Shown piece by piece: positions 10,917-22,452 of a stretch of 64,000 nucleotides of DNA (position 1 is the stretch's first letter; the number at the start of each line of letters is the position of its first letter). Where the stretch lies: positions 1,302,001 through 1,366,000 of the forward strand of contig JAZGTN010000150.1 of assembly GCA_037783415.1 (NCBI GenBank), read 5' to 3'. Source of the DNA: Leptasterias polaris (lineage: Eukaryota > Echinodermata > Asteroidea > Forcipulatida > Asteriidae). The translations under genes and the position numbers were made by a program. Below the pieces are notes generated by a model that saw only the letters and a list, made by a program, of their open reading frames with translations, made no database searches and had not been told where the DNA came from.

Positions 10917-11188
10917 GGACCGGTGAGAAAAGTAATGTTGATTGCATCGGTTAAACCGCGCGCCATCAAAGCACTGTACATTCTCGGGCAATCCCGCAAA
11001 ATGTCGCGCGGGTATAACAAGTTTAGCGCGTGGAGGTTCACGCGTCAGTTGACCGGTGACAACAAAGGAATGTTGATTCCATCTGTAAAGAGCAGCGCGC
11101 TATCAAAGCAACGTACATTCTCGGGCAATCCCGCGAAATGTCGCGCGGGTATAACAAGTTTAGCGCGTGGAGGTTCACGCGTTAGTTA
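10917..11188. repeat. Pair of about 130-bp GC-rich tandem repeats, locus B
   Basis: Two copies of the same unit as at 9235-9475, each ending in TTTAGCGCGTGGAGGTTCAC. The GCGCGTGGAGGTT end links directly to the hairpin at 11238. Confidence 0.8.
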
Positions 11189-11232
11189 GCGCGAAAACAT
11201 ACCGACGGCTGTTTAGTCTTTTTTAAAACATG

Positions 11233-11279
11233 TTTGGCGCGATAACCTCCACGCCATTTGGCGCGTGGAGGTTATCGCG
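11233..11279. repeat. Perfect 17-bp hairpin with two E2F-like words
   Basis: Arms 11238-11254 (CGCGATAACCTCCACGC) and 11263-11279 are perfect reverse complements with an 8-nt loop. TTTGGCGC, a perfect E2F-type word, starts at 11233 and again at 11257. Its function is unknown. Confidence 0.75.
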
Positions 11280-11307
11280 TGGAGTCTACTTAATTTCGGG
11301 CTGTACT

Positions 11308-11579
11308 GTAATACCAAGAGGGAAATATGCACGTAATACCAAGAGGGAGATATGCACGTACATGTAATACCAAGAGGGAGATATGCACGTAATACCAAGA
11401 GGGAGATATGCACGTAATACCAAGAGGGAGATATGCACGTAATACCAAGAGGGAGATATGCACATAATACCAAGAGGGAGATATGCACGTAATACCAAGA
11501 GGGAGATATGCACGTAATACCAAGAGGGAGATATGCACGTAATACCAAGAGGGAGATATGCACGTAATACCAAGAGGGA
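11308..11579. repeat. 25-bp minisatellite, about 11 copies
   Basis: The unit GTAATACCAAGAGGGAGATATGCAC starts at 11308, 11333, 11364 and then every 25 bp to 11564. One unit has a 6-nt insertion (ACATGT). Near-perfect identity suggests recent expansion. The repetitive ORFs on the minus strand are a by-product of the array. Confidence 0.95.
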
Positions 11580-11689
11580 CGCCATGAAGAAATTATCAAC
11601 TCACAAAAAGACAAGACAAGAACATCGAGTCCAGGTTGAATAATTATTGTTTAAGTTAGCCTTAAGTGACTGTTAATTCTTTGTTCTTT

Positions 11690-11782
11690 ATGTTTTTTAA
11701 ATGCCCTATTACTTGTTTTGTTAATTTTTGTTTCATGTTTTCGCGCTTAGAGGCTTTTTGCAATATGCGCTATACAAATGTC

Positions 11783-11811
<29 letters not shown>
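11690..11811 (+). mobile_element. 3-prime tail of a non-LTR retrotransposon or SINE
   Basis: The phrase GCAATATGCGCTATACAAATG directly before (ATT)n at 11784-11811 is the tail style of L2/CR1-type elements and their SINEs in marine invertebrates. Only the tail is recognisable. Confidence 0.55.
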
Positions 11812-11813
<2 letters not shown>

Positions 11814-11997
11814 CTAAAGGGAAGAATCGAGCTAAACAGTTAGCGCTGAGGGACTTGAAAGTGGATCTGTGTACCTTCAGTGGTGAAAGTGTCTGCTCAG
11901 TAATGCCTGTGACAGATTTGTTTCATCTGGGCAACTTCTTCAAACCATAGTGAATGAGCTGCATCGCGTTTACGTCGCCTCAGAGACGAAAAAATAT

Positions 11998-12403
11998 CAT
12001 GAAGACAAGTGCAACAGTTGGTTTCACTGTTTGTGTACGGGAGTGTCTGTAGGAGAAGCACAGACAATGAAGTTTGTTTGCTGCTCATTGAATTGCATGA
12101 CCAGTGTTGCAAAGTTTGATGGCACTGAAGTAACTGTGGGAGATGTCAATCGTCTTCGGAGAAGAGAAGATATTTCTGGGGATTCGATTGATTTCTTTTT
12201 GAGGCACATCATCAATAATGCAGCTGGACCGGCTGGACGACAAGATGCATTTGTCCTCCCTTATTTCGTTGGACAGCTCCTGCAGCCAAACTGCTGGTTG
12301 CATACACTGCAGGGTGACCAAGCTGTACAACAGATGAAGGAACATCTCAAGACAGTTGGAAATTCCCTACATCTCCAACAAACTGGGAACATATTATTTC
12401 CAG
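11998..12403 (+). pseudogene. Partial copy of the PHD/C48-like exon
   Basis: About 405 bp nearly identical to 19737-20134. It covers the second half of the PHD finger (DKCNSWFHCLCTGV...CCSLNC) and the helical segment that resembles the start of a C48 (Ulp1/SENP) protease. The first zinc-ligand pair (FCQAC) of the parent is missing here and the sequence changes abruptly at both ends, so this is a duplicated fragment. After 12403 the frame runs into unrelated sequence and stops. Confidence 0.75.
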
Positions 12404-12660
12404 TTTGTGTACTTAACCAGCCCAGGATCGAATAAACTATCTCCTGTACACAGCCAACTCAAGAACGTTTCCGTTATCTTCTTTCTCTCTACATCTATCG
12501 GCCAACATTTTCATTATAGTGTTAACGATAAAACCTTCATTGTTAATAATAATCATCTGTATAAAATTAGTAATGCAATTAAGATTCGAACGTTGCACAG
12601 CCTTTCCTTCTATCGAATTTGCCTTTTCTTGAGTCAACATCTTATTTCATCGGCCCACAG

Positions 12661-12847
12661 CGAACTATAAGGGATGCCATTGTCCAGTACAATGTTGGAG
12701 GGAGGAGGCATTCCGCTGTGATCAGTGCTGTTTTTGAAGTAATACAAATCATGGGGCTCGACGACAATGCCGATATTCGACAAAAAGTGCGGCACAGCAT
12801 TGGCGAAGCCCTAAATAATAAGCGGAGTTACCAGAACAGAGTCAGGT
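12661..12847 (+). CDS. Putative internal exon, unknown protein
   Basis: An open segment between an acceptor (CCCACAG) and a donor (GTCAG|GTAAAA). It encodes about 62 residues including YNVGGRRHSAVISAVFEVIQ and DIRQKVRHSIGEALNN. I do not recognise the domain. It could belong with 13051-13197 or with the PHD/C48-like fragment just upstream, but I could not make the phase of the next exon agree. Confidence 0.4.
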
Positions 12848-13050
12848 AAAAATAATAATAGTTACCTAACCACACACCGACACTAATTGCAAGTGCTCTA
12901 TACACATGTTTTGTTGCATGCTGGAGCATAAATTTCCTTCAAAGCCCAAAATCTTTGAATATGCCATTATCTGTTCCTGTTATTGTTCATTTATTAATTT
13001 TCTTGCATAAAAACCTATCCAAATCTTTTTCCGGCCCTTTATTGTTTTTA

Positions 13051-13197
13051 TTATTGAAGGGAAGTACAGCCAGGAGTATAAGAAAGTCTTGTACCTCGAA
13101 AATAGGAGGTACTTGAACATAGATGCTAGCCTTCGGACTAACGAACAGTTCGAAGGTGTCGAACTAAGACTCAAGAGGACCTCATCATCCTCACTTT
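13051..13197 (+). CDS. Putative terminal exon, unknown protein
   Basis: One frame reads GKYSQEYKKVLYLENRRYLN and continues charged and soluble to ...RLKRTSSSSL and a stop at about 13197. It follows an AG acceptor-like site (TTATTGAAG). A further Lys-rich ORF (13228-13434) follows in another frame. The family is not recognised, and the relation to the exon at 12661 is inferred from proximity only. Confidence 0.3.
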
Positions 13198-13559
13198 AAA
13201 GAAAAGAAACTAGACGATGGACGAAAAGTGGCAATACTTCACAAAAGGGCGTTGACTTCTCCAACTGAAAGGCAGCGCAAAAAAGCCAAGACAGCTGCGG
13301 AAAAGTTGGAGAAGTCAACGGGCAAAAAAGGTCTTGAAGAGCTGGCACGGCTTCAATACTATCATGCCATGGATGTCTCTGTCGAACTCATGCATACCAT
13401 TCAGATAATAATACACTTCGCGGCGGCAGATTAAGTAGCGAGACAAGTTCTCAAAGAACAAAATCTACCTAGCAAGGAGATATACCTACATATAAATAAG
13501 TTTTGATATTTTAATATATATTCTTTTAAAATTCCATTTAAATGTTCAGGTTGTGATGA

Positions 13560-14210
13560 AGAAGTTTTTTGGTCTTTTCACGGGAAGAGACAACACCGAC
13601 AAGATGTTTGCGGCTGAGACATCCCTTGGCCGACACATCCCTTGGCCGACACACTTATGCTTTGAAAGACCAATCTCCATGGACCCTGACCCCTCAACAA
13701 AAGAAGGATGTTGACGAAAGGCTTCTTCAGATTCGCGTCCCTTGCGACTTTGATTGGCATCCTCCTCATGGAATACATCCTCCTAGGAAAGCATGTCCAA
13801 GGAGGAGGAAACTACCTGTGGGAGAGGTAAAAGCTCAACTGACAACCATTTTGGTTTAAGGAGAAAGCATGTCCAAGAGGAAGAAGAGGGGACATCATGA
13901 AGGACAACAAAATTACGTAAACTTTCATGGAAGAGGTCAAAGCTCACTTCATTGAAGTGTACGCTAGACAACCAATTTGGTTTGAGGAGGTCCTCCAAAT
14001 GGATTACATGTCGTCAGAGGAAAGCATGTCAGATGAAGAGGAATGTCAGAAAAGACAGAAACACTACGTAAACTATCATAGGAGAGGTAAAAGCTCACTT
14101 CATTGAAGTGTAATCTAGACAACCATTTTGGTTTGAGACGTCCTGCAAATGGAATACATTTCTTCACACAAGGAGAAAAAAGAGGGGACGTCATGAAAGA
14201 CAAGAAAACT
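13560..14210. repeat. Degenerate repeats of a decayed protein-coding segment
   Basis: The phrase GACAACCATTTTGGTTTGAG, followed by a CTCCAAATGGAATACAT-type stretch, recurs near 13840, 13965 and 14110, and again at 18500-18680. One frame reads EEVLQMDYMSSEESMSDEEE-like peptide, typical of acidic tails in transposon-derived genes. All frames are broken. The open frame at 13569-13859 is probably part of the same decayed gene. Confidence 0.5.
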
Positions 14211-14498
14211 ATTGTAGCGAAACCCTTGTGTGATGGCGCTGTTATTGATCTGGTTCTGGCATCCGGTCTCCGGATGTGTGCGCGAGCTTTCCCGCGATTA
14301 GACTGTGCAGCGCGCAGTTGTCGTTTGGCAGCCATTGAGGCAGCATTGTTTGGGTTTAACTATAGCAAAGAGGGCAGCGAAACGAATTCACCAAAACATA
14401 AGAACGAGGGCATGAGAAAGGAGATGAAGAAAGAACGAGACATGATCCTCTTCCTCAACCACTGGGAAAGCATCCTCAAGCCAAGTTAGCCAACATTC

Positions 14499-14712
14499 AA
14501 CCTTGACCTGAACCCGATTGAGAATTTGTGGAATGAGCTTGAGCGGCGGCTTTAACGTGAAAATCGGCCCCGAAATCAAGGGTAGCTCTATGAAATTCTC
14601 AATCGGGTTTGGGAGGGATTGGACCTAAATGTCATCACCAATCTCTTGGCATCAATGCCCAGACGTTGCCAAGCTGTTATTGATGCTGCCGGAGCTTTTA
14701 CGCCCTATTAAA
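14499..14712 (+). pseudogene. C-terminal remnant of a Tc1-like transposase
   Basis: A frame reads DLNPIENLWNELERRL, stops, and then in continuing sequence reads ILNRVWEGLDLNVITNLLAS and MPRRCQAVIDAAGA. This is the standard C-terminus of Tc1-type transposases from the catalytic Glu onward. It is a different lineage from the intact gene at 6943. Confidence 0.75.
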
Positions 14713-14719
14713 TCTGACC

Positions 14720-17590
14720 AACTCTTTGTGTTTTTCCAGCGGCCATGGGCGCCGCCATCTTTAATTTCCTTATTATTTATTATAATGAGCTGGATCTCCG
14801 TTCGCTTAGTACTTAGTACATGGATGATTTTCCAATACAGTTAACACCTGTAAATACTTTTGGAGGAGTTGATTGTACAAAGAAGTTTAATGACTGAAGC
14901 AATGACTGAAGCCCTTCATAAATATTTAACACAGAAAAAAAAATGTTTACTTTTAAATCTCAAGCTTGAGCTCTTCAAAAAAAAAAAATGCCGGGAATTT
15001 TACAAGGACCACAGAACCCCTTGCACCCATGGCCCAGCCCAAGGCCATGGTGCCCCTTTGAAACATTCCTATTAATAGAGGAATACTTTACGATTTTCTA
15101 ACAGAAATGTCTTCTTTTCTGGAATAGTATCCCTTCCCCTTCTTGAAATTAACTCAACACCTCAGAAAGCAATCCCATTACCACATTAGGATGTCTTACA
15201 TGTATATCATGCTCTTCAGCTGTGAATGCTCAGCAACAAAAATAGTTCAATCAGCAGAAAAATAACCGAGCACCAGTTGCAACGATGCCAGTTCACATAA
15301 CGTTCTGACTGGTAACCCAATTCTGCTGAGAATTATGTTTTTTTGTTAAACACAATTGTGTGCTTACCAAATATGAAAATATGACCCGACTGTTAATCTC
15401 TTCATGACAGTATTAAAAACACTATCAATTTAGACAGTGTTCTGTGTTGTATAAGTACATGAAGTGAGTAGGAATCTGCTTTGATTGAAGTAAGTTCTTG
15501 GCCCATTTTGCATCCAGACAAAAATCAATTAAGTCATAACCTACTTTTCAAGAAATGTCATGTATCTTTCTACCCATTGCAATGATTTGTGCGAGTTTGT
15601 AACCTTCAATCAAGCTTGGTAATAAAGACAAAGTGAACTGGCTTATCCTTGCTATCATCAACCAGGATTCATGTCTAATCTGTGTTCAATTTTGCTGCTG
15701 GATTTGCAGCTCACTGCACTAGCATAATTAAAAGCGTTAGACCAACTTACAGTGGCAATCATGAACTTGGTTATCCTTGCTGTGTCATTATCCAGGATTT
15801 ATCTTTAATCTCTGATCATCTTAAATATTAATAAGTTTTTTTTGCTGTTGGATTTCCAGCACAATCCTTCCCAAATTCATAGAGATGAGAAAGGGTATTT
15901 ATGTTTTGACAAGAAGTACATTTGGTCAAGTGTAACTGAGGTGTCCATCTGTAATTGTAGTTGTGAAAGTTTCAACAATATTCCATGGTTGGGCTGTAAC
16001 TGTTTGACTGAAGCTGATGATCTGATTGCTCTGCTGATCATTGGACTGTTTGTTTGATGTTCAAAATACAAAGTTGTAGAGACGGTGCATGGGAGGAAGC
16101 TACATAACACTGCATGGTGATACTGCAAATCCATGGATATTAAGCTGTAACACTTTCAAACCTGTCACAATTGGTACGGCTGACTCAGCTATACTTACTG
16201 CAACAGGTATCCAGCATTTAACTTTATTTTACAGTATGATTTGTTCATCGTAGGTTTTGATGTGCAGTGATTTGTGGTGTTCTGGCAGTAGCTGATAGAT
16301 GTTACTGAACAGCACGCTCCAGCAAAGTGTTTTACAAAGCACAGGACACATCACCAGCTCATACAATAAAGTTCCTTAGTTCACTGTCACAGTGAGTGAT
16401 GAGATGAAACTCCTTCCTGATGCTTCAAAAACTCCTGCAGTTCACTGACATAATTGAGTTCTCTTGATACATCAGACGGTTCATGAATGATGAATCCTGG
16501 TCAGTATCCTTTTGATTATTCCTTCGTTATTGCTCACAGTAGTCTCTACAAGGAGTTTAACAGCGAAATGACTCTCCAGATAACTGGAATCTGCAATCTC
16601 AGTTGAGAAAGCTGTACTGAGCTTGTCAAGCAGTTGGGTTCAGTCCAGTAATTCACAACCAAATCCATCATACACACCATTTGATAATACAGTGGCAGTA
16701 ACTCACATAACTGCAGGCAGAATTTCATTTTCATCTTTGCACTTTTCCAATGTTCACTCAGATTTTCCACAATTTTCTTCCTAGTTTTTAACAGCAAGGA
16801 TAACCTTTGTTACTTTTACTAGTTCATCTTTGCATGCTTCAGATATTCACTCAGAGATCTCAAAAAGTTTTCTTCTGGTTCTGATTGCAAGGATAGCATT
16901 TTGTGTCTTTGTTGTCTTTTTAAATTTGTTTTTTAAAACAATTGAAAAGTGCAGACAATTATTGGAAATACCATGGGGTCCGATTAAAAACTCACAGTGC
17001 CACCATTGGTTCATTCTTATTGAGAATGTACTGAACTGTTTTTAAATGCATTAACGGGCTTCATGAACAACTTCTCTTCTTAATAATTCCACATCATTCC
17101 AACCATTTTATTGTTCTTCTCTTTACTTTGCGTTTATTCCATTTTTACTTTTCTTTTTGTTTAGTGTGTGGATGCCATGTTAAAAAAAAAAAAGAACAGT
17201 CATTTTTAAACAAACATATTTTTGTTTTGTGTTTAGCCAGTAGCAAAGACTTCGTTTTGGTTTAATTTGCCACTTGACCAAACAGAGTTCCATTTACTCC
17301 CCTCTCCTGCCACTTCCTCTGTTCACTGGTGTATTCACCTCTACCATGAGAGACCACATAGTCAAGGATTACACTGTGTGATTTGAATCATGAATAATGG
17401 AATGGGATTGCTTTATGAAGCAAAAGATTGCAGGGTTAGTATTTCTACATCAATATACAGAGGACATTATTAAGTGTACATGAAAAGCTTTGAATTAACT
17501 ACAGATTCAAAAGTTTCAGTCATTGCTACAGTTCATTTTACAGGCGCCATTGCCATCTGACCTGAAATAGACAAACAGTTTTTGCAAGCC
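14720..17590. other. Repeat-derived non-coding DNA, no gene recognised
   Basis: A GGCCATGGTGCCCC word near 15045 resembles hAT-like subterminal repeats. Imperfect direct repeats occur at about 15638-15720 versus 15762-15862 and at about 16730-16810 versus 16826-16910. On the minus strand 16546-16797 is open but matches nothing I know. Confidence 0.4.
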
Positions 17591-17602
17591 TGATGAATAT
17601 CC

Positions 17603-18059
17603 CAGGCATGCAACTCTTCAGCCGAAAAAAAAGCGGAAAATTACCGATCAACGATGTCTTACCTAGTGGACGCCATCGTTATTTTTCGAGCAAACACCTA
17701 TCGATCGCGTGGTTCACTTGCACTCTTACAGCGTCTGGTTTCCGCCGCATCCCCTTACACAAATAGCAATAAAAACACTACAGAGCCAGACTGTGCAAAA
17801 AATAGTGTAGAAGGTATGCTGTACGAGGAGGTATGTCTGTGTCTGGACTGTGGCTTTTGTATGTGTAAACTTCCGCGGAGCCAGACTTTAAGAATCCTGA
17901 ACCTTTATTTCTTTTCAATAAGCAATGTTTCCTTCAGCGGGATTATTATTTTTTTTTCATGCAGCGTGATTTTTTTTTACGCGGATTTTGTTCGTAACGG
18001 CGGCATTCTATTTTATAAAAAGCGGAAATCCGCCGATCCGCAGAAGAGTTGCATGCCTG
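17603..18059. mobile_element. Non-autonomous hAT-like element, 457 bp, TSD ATATCC
   Basis: The left end CAGGCATGCAACTCTTC is matched by its reverse complement GAAGAGTTGCATGCCTG at the right end (17-bp TIR). The element is flanked by the perfect 6-bp direct repeat ATATCC (17597-17602 and 18060-18065). It carries no transposase. The CAGGC start and 6-bp target duplication match the two elements at 25753 and 37454. The ORF at 17654-18220 runs through it by chance. Confidence 0.85.
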
Positions 18060-18407
18060 ATATCCAGAGTTCGTTGTTTTACTTTTACTTTTCTGAAATT
18101 ATTTTTTTGCGTATTTTTTCAGGATTGAAAAAATATGTTAAAAATTTCGAAGTGTACCTGCACCTGATCATTTGCTTATTTTCTAAATGTTTTATCAATG
18201 ACAAAATTACAGATAAATGATCACACAAAACAGGTTAAAATAGCCCTTGAATCTTCTCAATGAAACTTGCACATCATCGAACAATCAGAGATCAATCTAG
18301 AAGGTCAAGTCACACAAGTTACAGTGAAAGAAAAGTTCTTTAAAAATCAGAAAACTTCATAGACAACAATCATCGCGGGCAAAAGTGTTGGGGAATGTTT
18401 AAAGGAG

Positions 18408-18680
18408 ATCCTCCTCATTAGATACATCCTGAGAGGAAAACATGTCCAAGGAAGGAGGAGGAAAAACTACCTCGGGAGAGGTCAAAGCTCACTTCAATGA
18501 AGTGTAATCTAGACAACCATTTTGGTTTGAGGAGGTCCTCCAAATGCAATACATATCATCAGAAGAGAGTATGTCCCAGGAGAAAGAAGAGGGGGACATC
18601 AGCAAAGACAAGAAAACTATGTAAACTATAATGGGAGAGGTCAAAGCTCACTTCATTTAAGTGTAAGCTGGACAACCATT
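18408..18680. repeat. Second locus of the 13.6-14.2 kb degenerate repeat
   Basis: Contains the same GACAACCATTTTGGTTTGAG and CATGTCC...GAGGAAGA phrases as 13560-14210. No intact frame. Confidence 0.55.
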
Positions 18681-19326
18681 TTGCTGCAACTGCTGCTGTG
18701 GTAGTTTCCAGACTACTTCCAAAATGTATTGCTCTATTTTTATGAAACAGAGGGAAAGAAACAAGTGATCAGAACCGGACTCAGAAGATAGAAAAGAAGA
18801 AAAGAAAGAGAAGCCGCCAATAAGAGGGATATGATTCCCAGACGCCATTTGACAAAAGGTTTGTACAAGAAGTATGTTCGAAGTGTTGACAGATACAACA
18901 ATTTTAATGTTGCATTTTGTCTAAATGTTTGTCCTAAGAATACCTTGGAAGTAGCCTTTTTACTGAGGGATAACGCCAAGAGTTTCCTGTGGTGTAGTCA
19001 TTTCACTACATTTTAGCCCTAATTCCTTTGATCTAGCCCTGTTACTAAGGCTGATCCTTAGAGGCAAGGGCTCATTCCGTTTTTTTATTTACTTATTTAT
19101 TTATTTTCTTAATTTTTTTTTCTGTATTTATTTTATTTATTTTTGTATTCTAAAGTGTTTTCTGTTTACTTATTTATTTACATATTTATTAATTTGTTTA
19201 TTTTTTTTTTGCCACACTTTTTATAGATTATTTTTCTTGGACCTACTTACTTGCTTGGTTGACTTCCAAATCTTATATAATCTTCTTTGTACATTCTTTG
19301 TAATTTTATTTTGTTTGTCTTGGTCA

Positions 19327-19353
19327 AATAAATAATAATAATAATAATAATAA
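19327..19353 (+). mobile_element. (AAT)n tail of a non-LTR retroelement
   Basis: AATAAT repeats follow TTGTCTTGGTCAAATA, a common 3-prime end of CR1-like elements. The upstream 300 bp is T-rich and non-coding, so only the tail is recognised. Confidence 0.45.
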
Positions 19354-19571
19354 TGGCAAGTGTAGAAAGATAGCGGCGAAATTTGGGTATTAATCCTTCA
19401 GTATGTTTTGTTGTATTCTTTCCCCTAATAAATCGATGGATCTAGAGGTTTATTTGTTTACCTTTTCATTAATATGGGCTTAAATAACTGAACACATGCA
19501 TCGGTAGGATGACTTGCCAATTTTGCATGTTATGTGGGTGAAATCATCCTCCAATGGGGTCATGAACCATT

Positions 19572-20307
19572 TTGTCCCCCCTTGTACCACGCCGTAATCA
19601 GTCAAGAAACTCTGGTATTAAGGGGACAAAGTTTAACCTGGAGGAAATCTCAGGCAATTTCTGTCAGGCATGCTTGGGGGAAGCAAACACGTGTCAGGCA
19701 GACACTCAGCATCCCAACACTTGGATTGAGTGCGACAAGTGCAACAGTTGGTTTCACTGTTTGTGTACGGGAGTGTCTGTAGGAGAAGCACAGACAATGA
19801 AGTTTGTTTGCTGCTCATTGAATTGCATGACCAGTGTTGCAAAGTTTGATGGCACTGAAGTAACTGTGGGAGATTTCAATCGTCTTCGGAGAAGAGAAGA
19901 TATTTCTGGGGATTCGATTGATTTCTTTTTGAGGCACATCATCAATAATGCAGCTGGACCGGCTGGACGACAAGATGCATTTGTCCTCCCTTATTTCGTT
20001 GGACAGCTCCTGCAGCCAAACAGCTGGTTGCATACACTGCAGGGTGACCAAGCTGTACAACAGATGAAGGAACATCTCAAGACAGTTGGAAATTCCCTAC
20101 ATCTCCAACAAACTGGAAACATATTATTTCCAGCAGATGACAACGATGGTGATGCAAGAGAGAGTAAAGAAGAACATGGGCCTTCTCTGAATGGACTGAG
20201 GTCATCAAGCACATCCTCCTCCTCCTCCAGTCGGAAAGATTGATGACAGAGATTCTTCACACTGTTCAGAGGACAACACCCCCAGCCCCAAGTCAGATGG
20301 AAGTAAT
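19572..20307 (+). CDS. PHD finger plus C48-protease-like N-terminal region, partial gene
   Basis: The frame encodes a PHD finger: FCQAC, then ECDKCNSWFHCLC, then FVCCSLNC (Cys4-His-Cys3). About 30 residues later comes VTVGDFNRLRRREDISGDSI and FFLRHII, which resembles the helix that opens Ulp1/SENP-type C48 peptidases. The catalytic His/Asp/Cys part is not present here and would need further exons. The continuous frame ends at 20243 in a Ser-rich run; another frame continues to a good donor AAT|GTAAGT at 20307, so a frameshift or unseen splice lies in the (TCC)n tract. PHD-C48 fusions occur both in host genes and in DNA transposons, and the duplicate at 11998 favours a repeat origin. Confidence 0.55.
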
Positions 20308-20992
20308 GTAAGTTTGTAATTTTATTGTGCCCATTACTTCCCCTCAGTCTCACAAGCCATGCCCCATTGTCATTAATCAAATGCCCACAAAGACACTAGT
20401 GGTCCAGACTGGCTGTCTGGGACTTGACAAATTTATAGGTTTTCTTAATGACCTCAGGACCACCCTCACCTTGTCACACTGACCGATATATTATTATAAG
20501 AGTTATTTTCCATGCTTATTCATTCTTCCTTTTCTGCTACTTTTGAGTGGGACTACTCTTTGTAAAGCCATACAGTGATAAATAATAAACCCTGTATCTA
20601 TGGCCCAAAGAGGAGCTGAATCTACACTTGAGTTTTATTGAGTATTTGTCATCTGCCATGTATCTATGTGACACCTTCATATTCTAGTGTTACACTAGTT
20701 TAACTTTCCGTTATTTTGGTGAGCACTTTTTAGTTGGCCTACATTAAATTTTCCTTCAACAAATCTGAATCAAACACTGAGCTCCAATGCCACAGCCCAA
20801 AAACTTGCTAGCATCATTCCAAGTTCCAGAAAGTTGCAAATTATTATTGAAATATGGGAATTGCTCAATATTTAATAATTGTACAACTTGTTGAGAGTGC
20901 GGACTTTCATTTATTCCACTGTATTATAAAAATCAGATTTTTTGTGAAGACAGCCATTTCAAGTTTGGCAGTAAATTTAGTAATGTGTTAAG

Positions 20993-21457
20993 ATGAACTT
21001 CACTGCACATATGGGGTTTTTTAAAATAGGTGTTTGCAACTTGGAACAAGGAAACAGTCCAGCTTGCAGCAGAAGATTGTCTTACTATATGAGAATCACA
21101 ACAAAAATGTCCAGTGTTCTCAAGCCATCACTTGTCCTCACAGAGTTGGAACAAACTTACATTCCCGGCAGTGTCAGGTTTAGGTGTGAGGGAGGAACAG
21201 ACATCATTCACTATACCCCAGTTAAAGCACAAATTGAGCACAGCTCAAATAGAGATGAAAACGCAAGGAATACTGAAGTCCCCTTCCCAAACAAAAAAAG
21301 TGTCTCACCAACCTCACAAGGACTTTCCGCCCAGTCAGCACATCTTAATGCCGGACCCTCGATTGTTCGAGGGGCCAGTGCTACTCCCGCTCATGTATAT
21401 TCCGTGCCAGAGCCTTGTGAGCGATCTAAGCCACTCCCTAAAATAAGCAAAGAATAG
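20993..21457 (+). CDS. Hypothetical ORF, 154 aa
   Basis: An open frame that is Ser/Pro-rich in its C-terminal half and has no recognised domain. An acceptor-like TTTTAAAATAG lies inside it at about 21027. It could be a downstream exon of the PHD gene or chance. No support beyond length. Confidence 0.2.
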   Translation: MNFTAHMGFFKIGVCNLEQGNSPACSRRLSYYMRITTKMSSVLKPSLVLTELEQTYIPGSVRFRCEGGTDIIHYTPVKAQIEHSSNRDENARNTEVPFPNKKSVSPTSQGLSAQSAHLNAGPSIVRGASATPAHVYSVPEPCERSKPLPKISKE

Positions 21458-21687
21458 CCAGTACTTTATCACACCGCAATGCTTTGTGCATTACTATTGC
21501 CTGTGAATAGCCATATATAAAAAACGTACACTTGTTACATAAGTGTTTCAGACTAGGGAGATTTGAGACTGTCTCTAGAACAACCACATTTAACTAGATT
21601 TTGCATAATACTACACCATGGGTCATAGCCATGACTGTAAACCCTACTGCCCAGGTCACCGTAAATGACCATCTCGATTGAAAAGGG

Positions 21688-21720
21688 TATAAATACAGCG
21701 GGCAATGTCACAAGGTATCA
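21688..21720 (+). promoter_or_regulatory. TATA box and cap region of ORF1, copy 1
   Basis: GGGTATAAATACAG (TATAAATA at 21688-21695), with TCATTG about 30 nt downstream and the ATG at 21753. The block 21600-21760 is conserved almost base for base with copy 3 (29900-30060). An octamer-like TTTTGCAT lies upstream near 21600. Confidence 0.6.
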
Positions 21721-21752
21721 TTGCATCTCTTAAAATCACAACGAGCAGCAAA

Positions 21753-22389
21753 ATGGCCAACATCGATGTCTTCGATTGCCCCCGCACCCCTGGGTCATCC
21801 TACAAGACAACGGGGAGGACGACCTTATGTTATTTGACGACAACGTTGACTTCCCTTGTGGCCAGCGGTCGCAACCTCGTCCTCGTGACTTGTCGTTGCA
21901 AAAGAAAAAAAACAAAACACCAGACAGCAAATCAAACTGAGCCCCTCCGCTTTCGGTCTGGTCCGTAAAGCCAGAGTGGAGATTGTCCGTCTCGCCGGCT
22001 TGAGAAATCGGGTTCGGAGGCAGGCTGACAAACTGAGGGAAAGCCTTGATCGTGGTGAAGCCCCAGACTGGTGCAAAATCAACAAAAAAATACCTACCCT
22101 TCCACTCGACATCCCCTGCTCACCCGAGATGATCATCTCGTGGCCCCAAAAAACAGCAGGGTTTGCGATTGAACTGGGTAGGTTGATCCTAAATCAGTAC
22201 CAGTCGAGGTTAACTGCGATTGAGGTTGACCTCCTCAAAGCAAAACAAGCTGGGGCCAGTTTGATTGATGCTAACGTGGCAAACGACAAGGAGCGTCGAC
22301 GAGCTCTTTGAGTGCTGGCGATTGTCACCGAGTCGGCGAAGCAGAGGGCTGGTCTCCTCGGAGGACCCAGGGGCGCAAAACGGAGATGA
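21753..22389 (+). pseudogene. ORF1 of the Penelope-like element, copy 1 (broken)
   Basis: Compared with copy 2 this copy has lost bases in the (GAC)n tract near 21805, which shifts the frame, and carries a premature TGA at 22309 where copy 2 has CGA. Otherwise it encodes the same basic coiled-coil protein, ending ...GGPRGAKRR. It begins MANIDVFD. See copy 2 for the domain description. Confidence 0.8.
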
Positions 22390-22417
22390 GAACTTGGGTA
22401 TGCCAAACAAAACCAAC

Positions 22418-22452
22418 GGCTCTTTTCAGAGCCACCACTATTTCAAAAAAGA
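22418..22452 (+). terminator. Histone-type stem-loop and downstream element, ORF1 copy 1
   Basis: CAAC-GGCTCTTTTCAGAGCC-ACCA at 22418-22433 plus flanks, with CAAAAAAGA at 22444-22452. It lies about 29 nt after the ORF1 stop codon, a typical histone-gene spacing. The ACCA right flank is the animal histone consensus. Confidence 0.9.

Noticed and set aside
11308..11579. Regular 25-bp repeats that could suggest a CRISPR array
   Set aside because: Units are directly adjacent with no spacers, and the DNA is eukaryotic. It is a minisatellite.
11213..11614. Minus-strand ORFs of 82-133 aa with YLPLGITCISPSW-type repeats
   Set aside because: They are translations of the minisatellite in all three frames and carry no other support.
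17654..18220. 188-aa ORF across the 17.6-kb MITE
   Set aside because: It crosses the element boundary and its sequence is low-complexity and membrane-like by chance from T-rich DNA.
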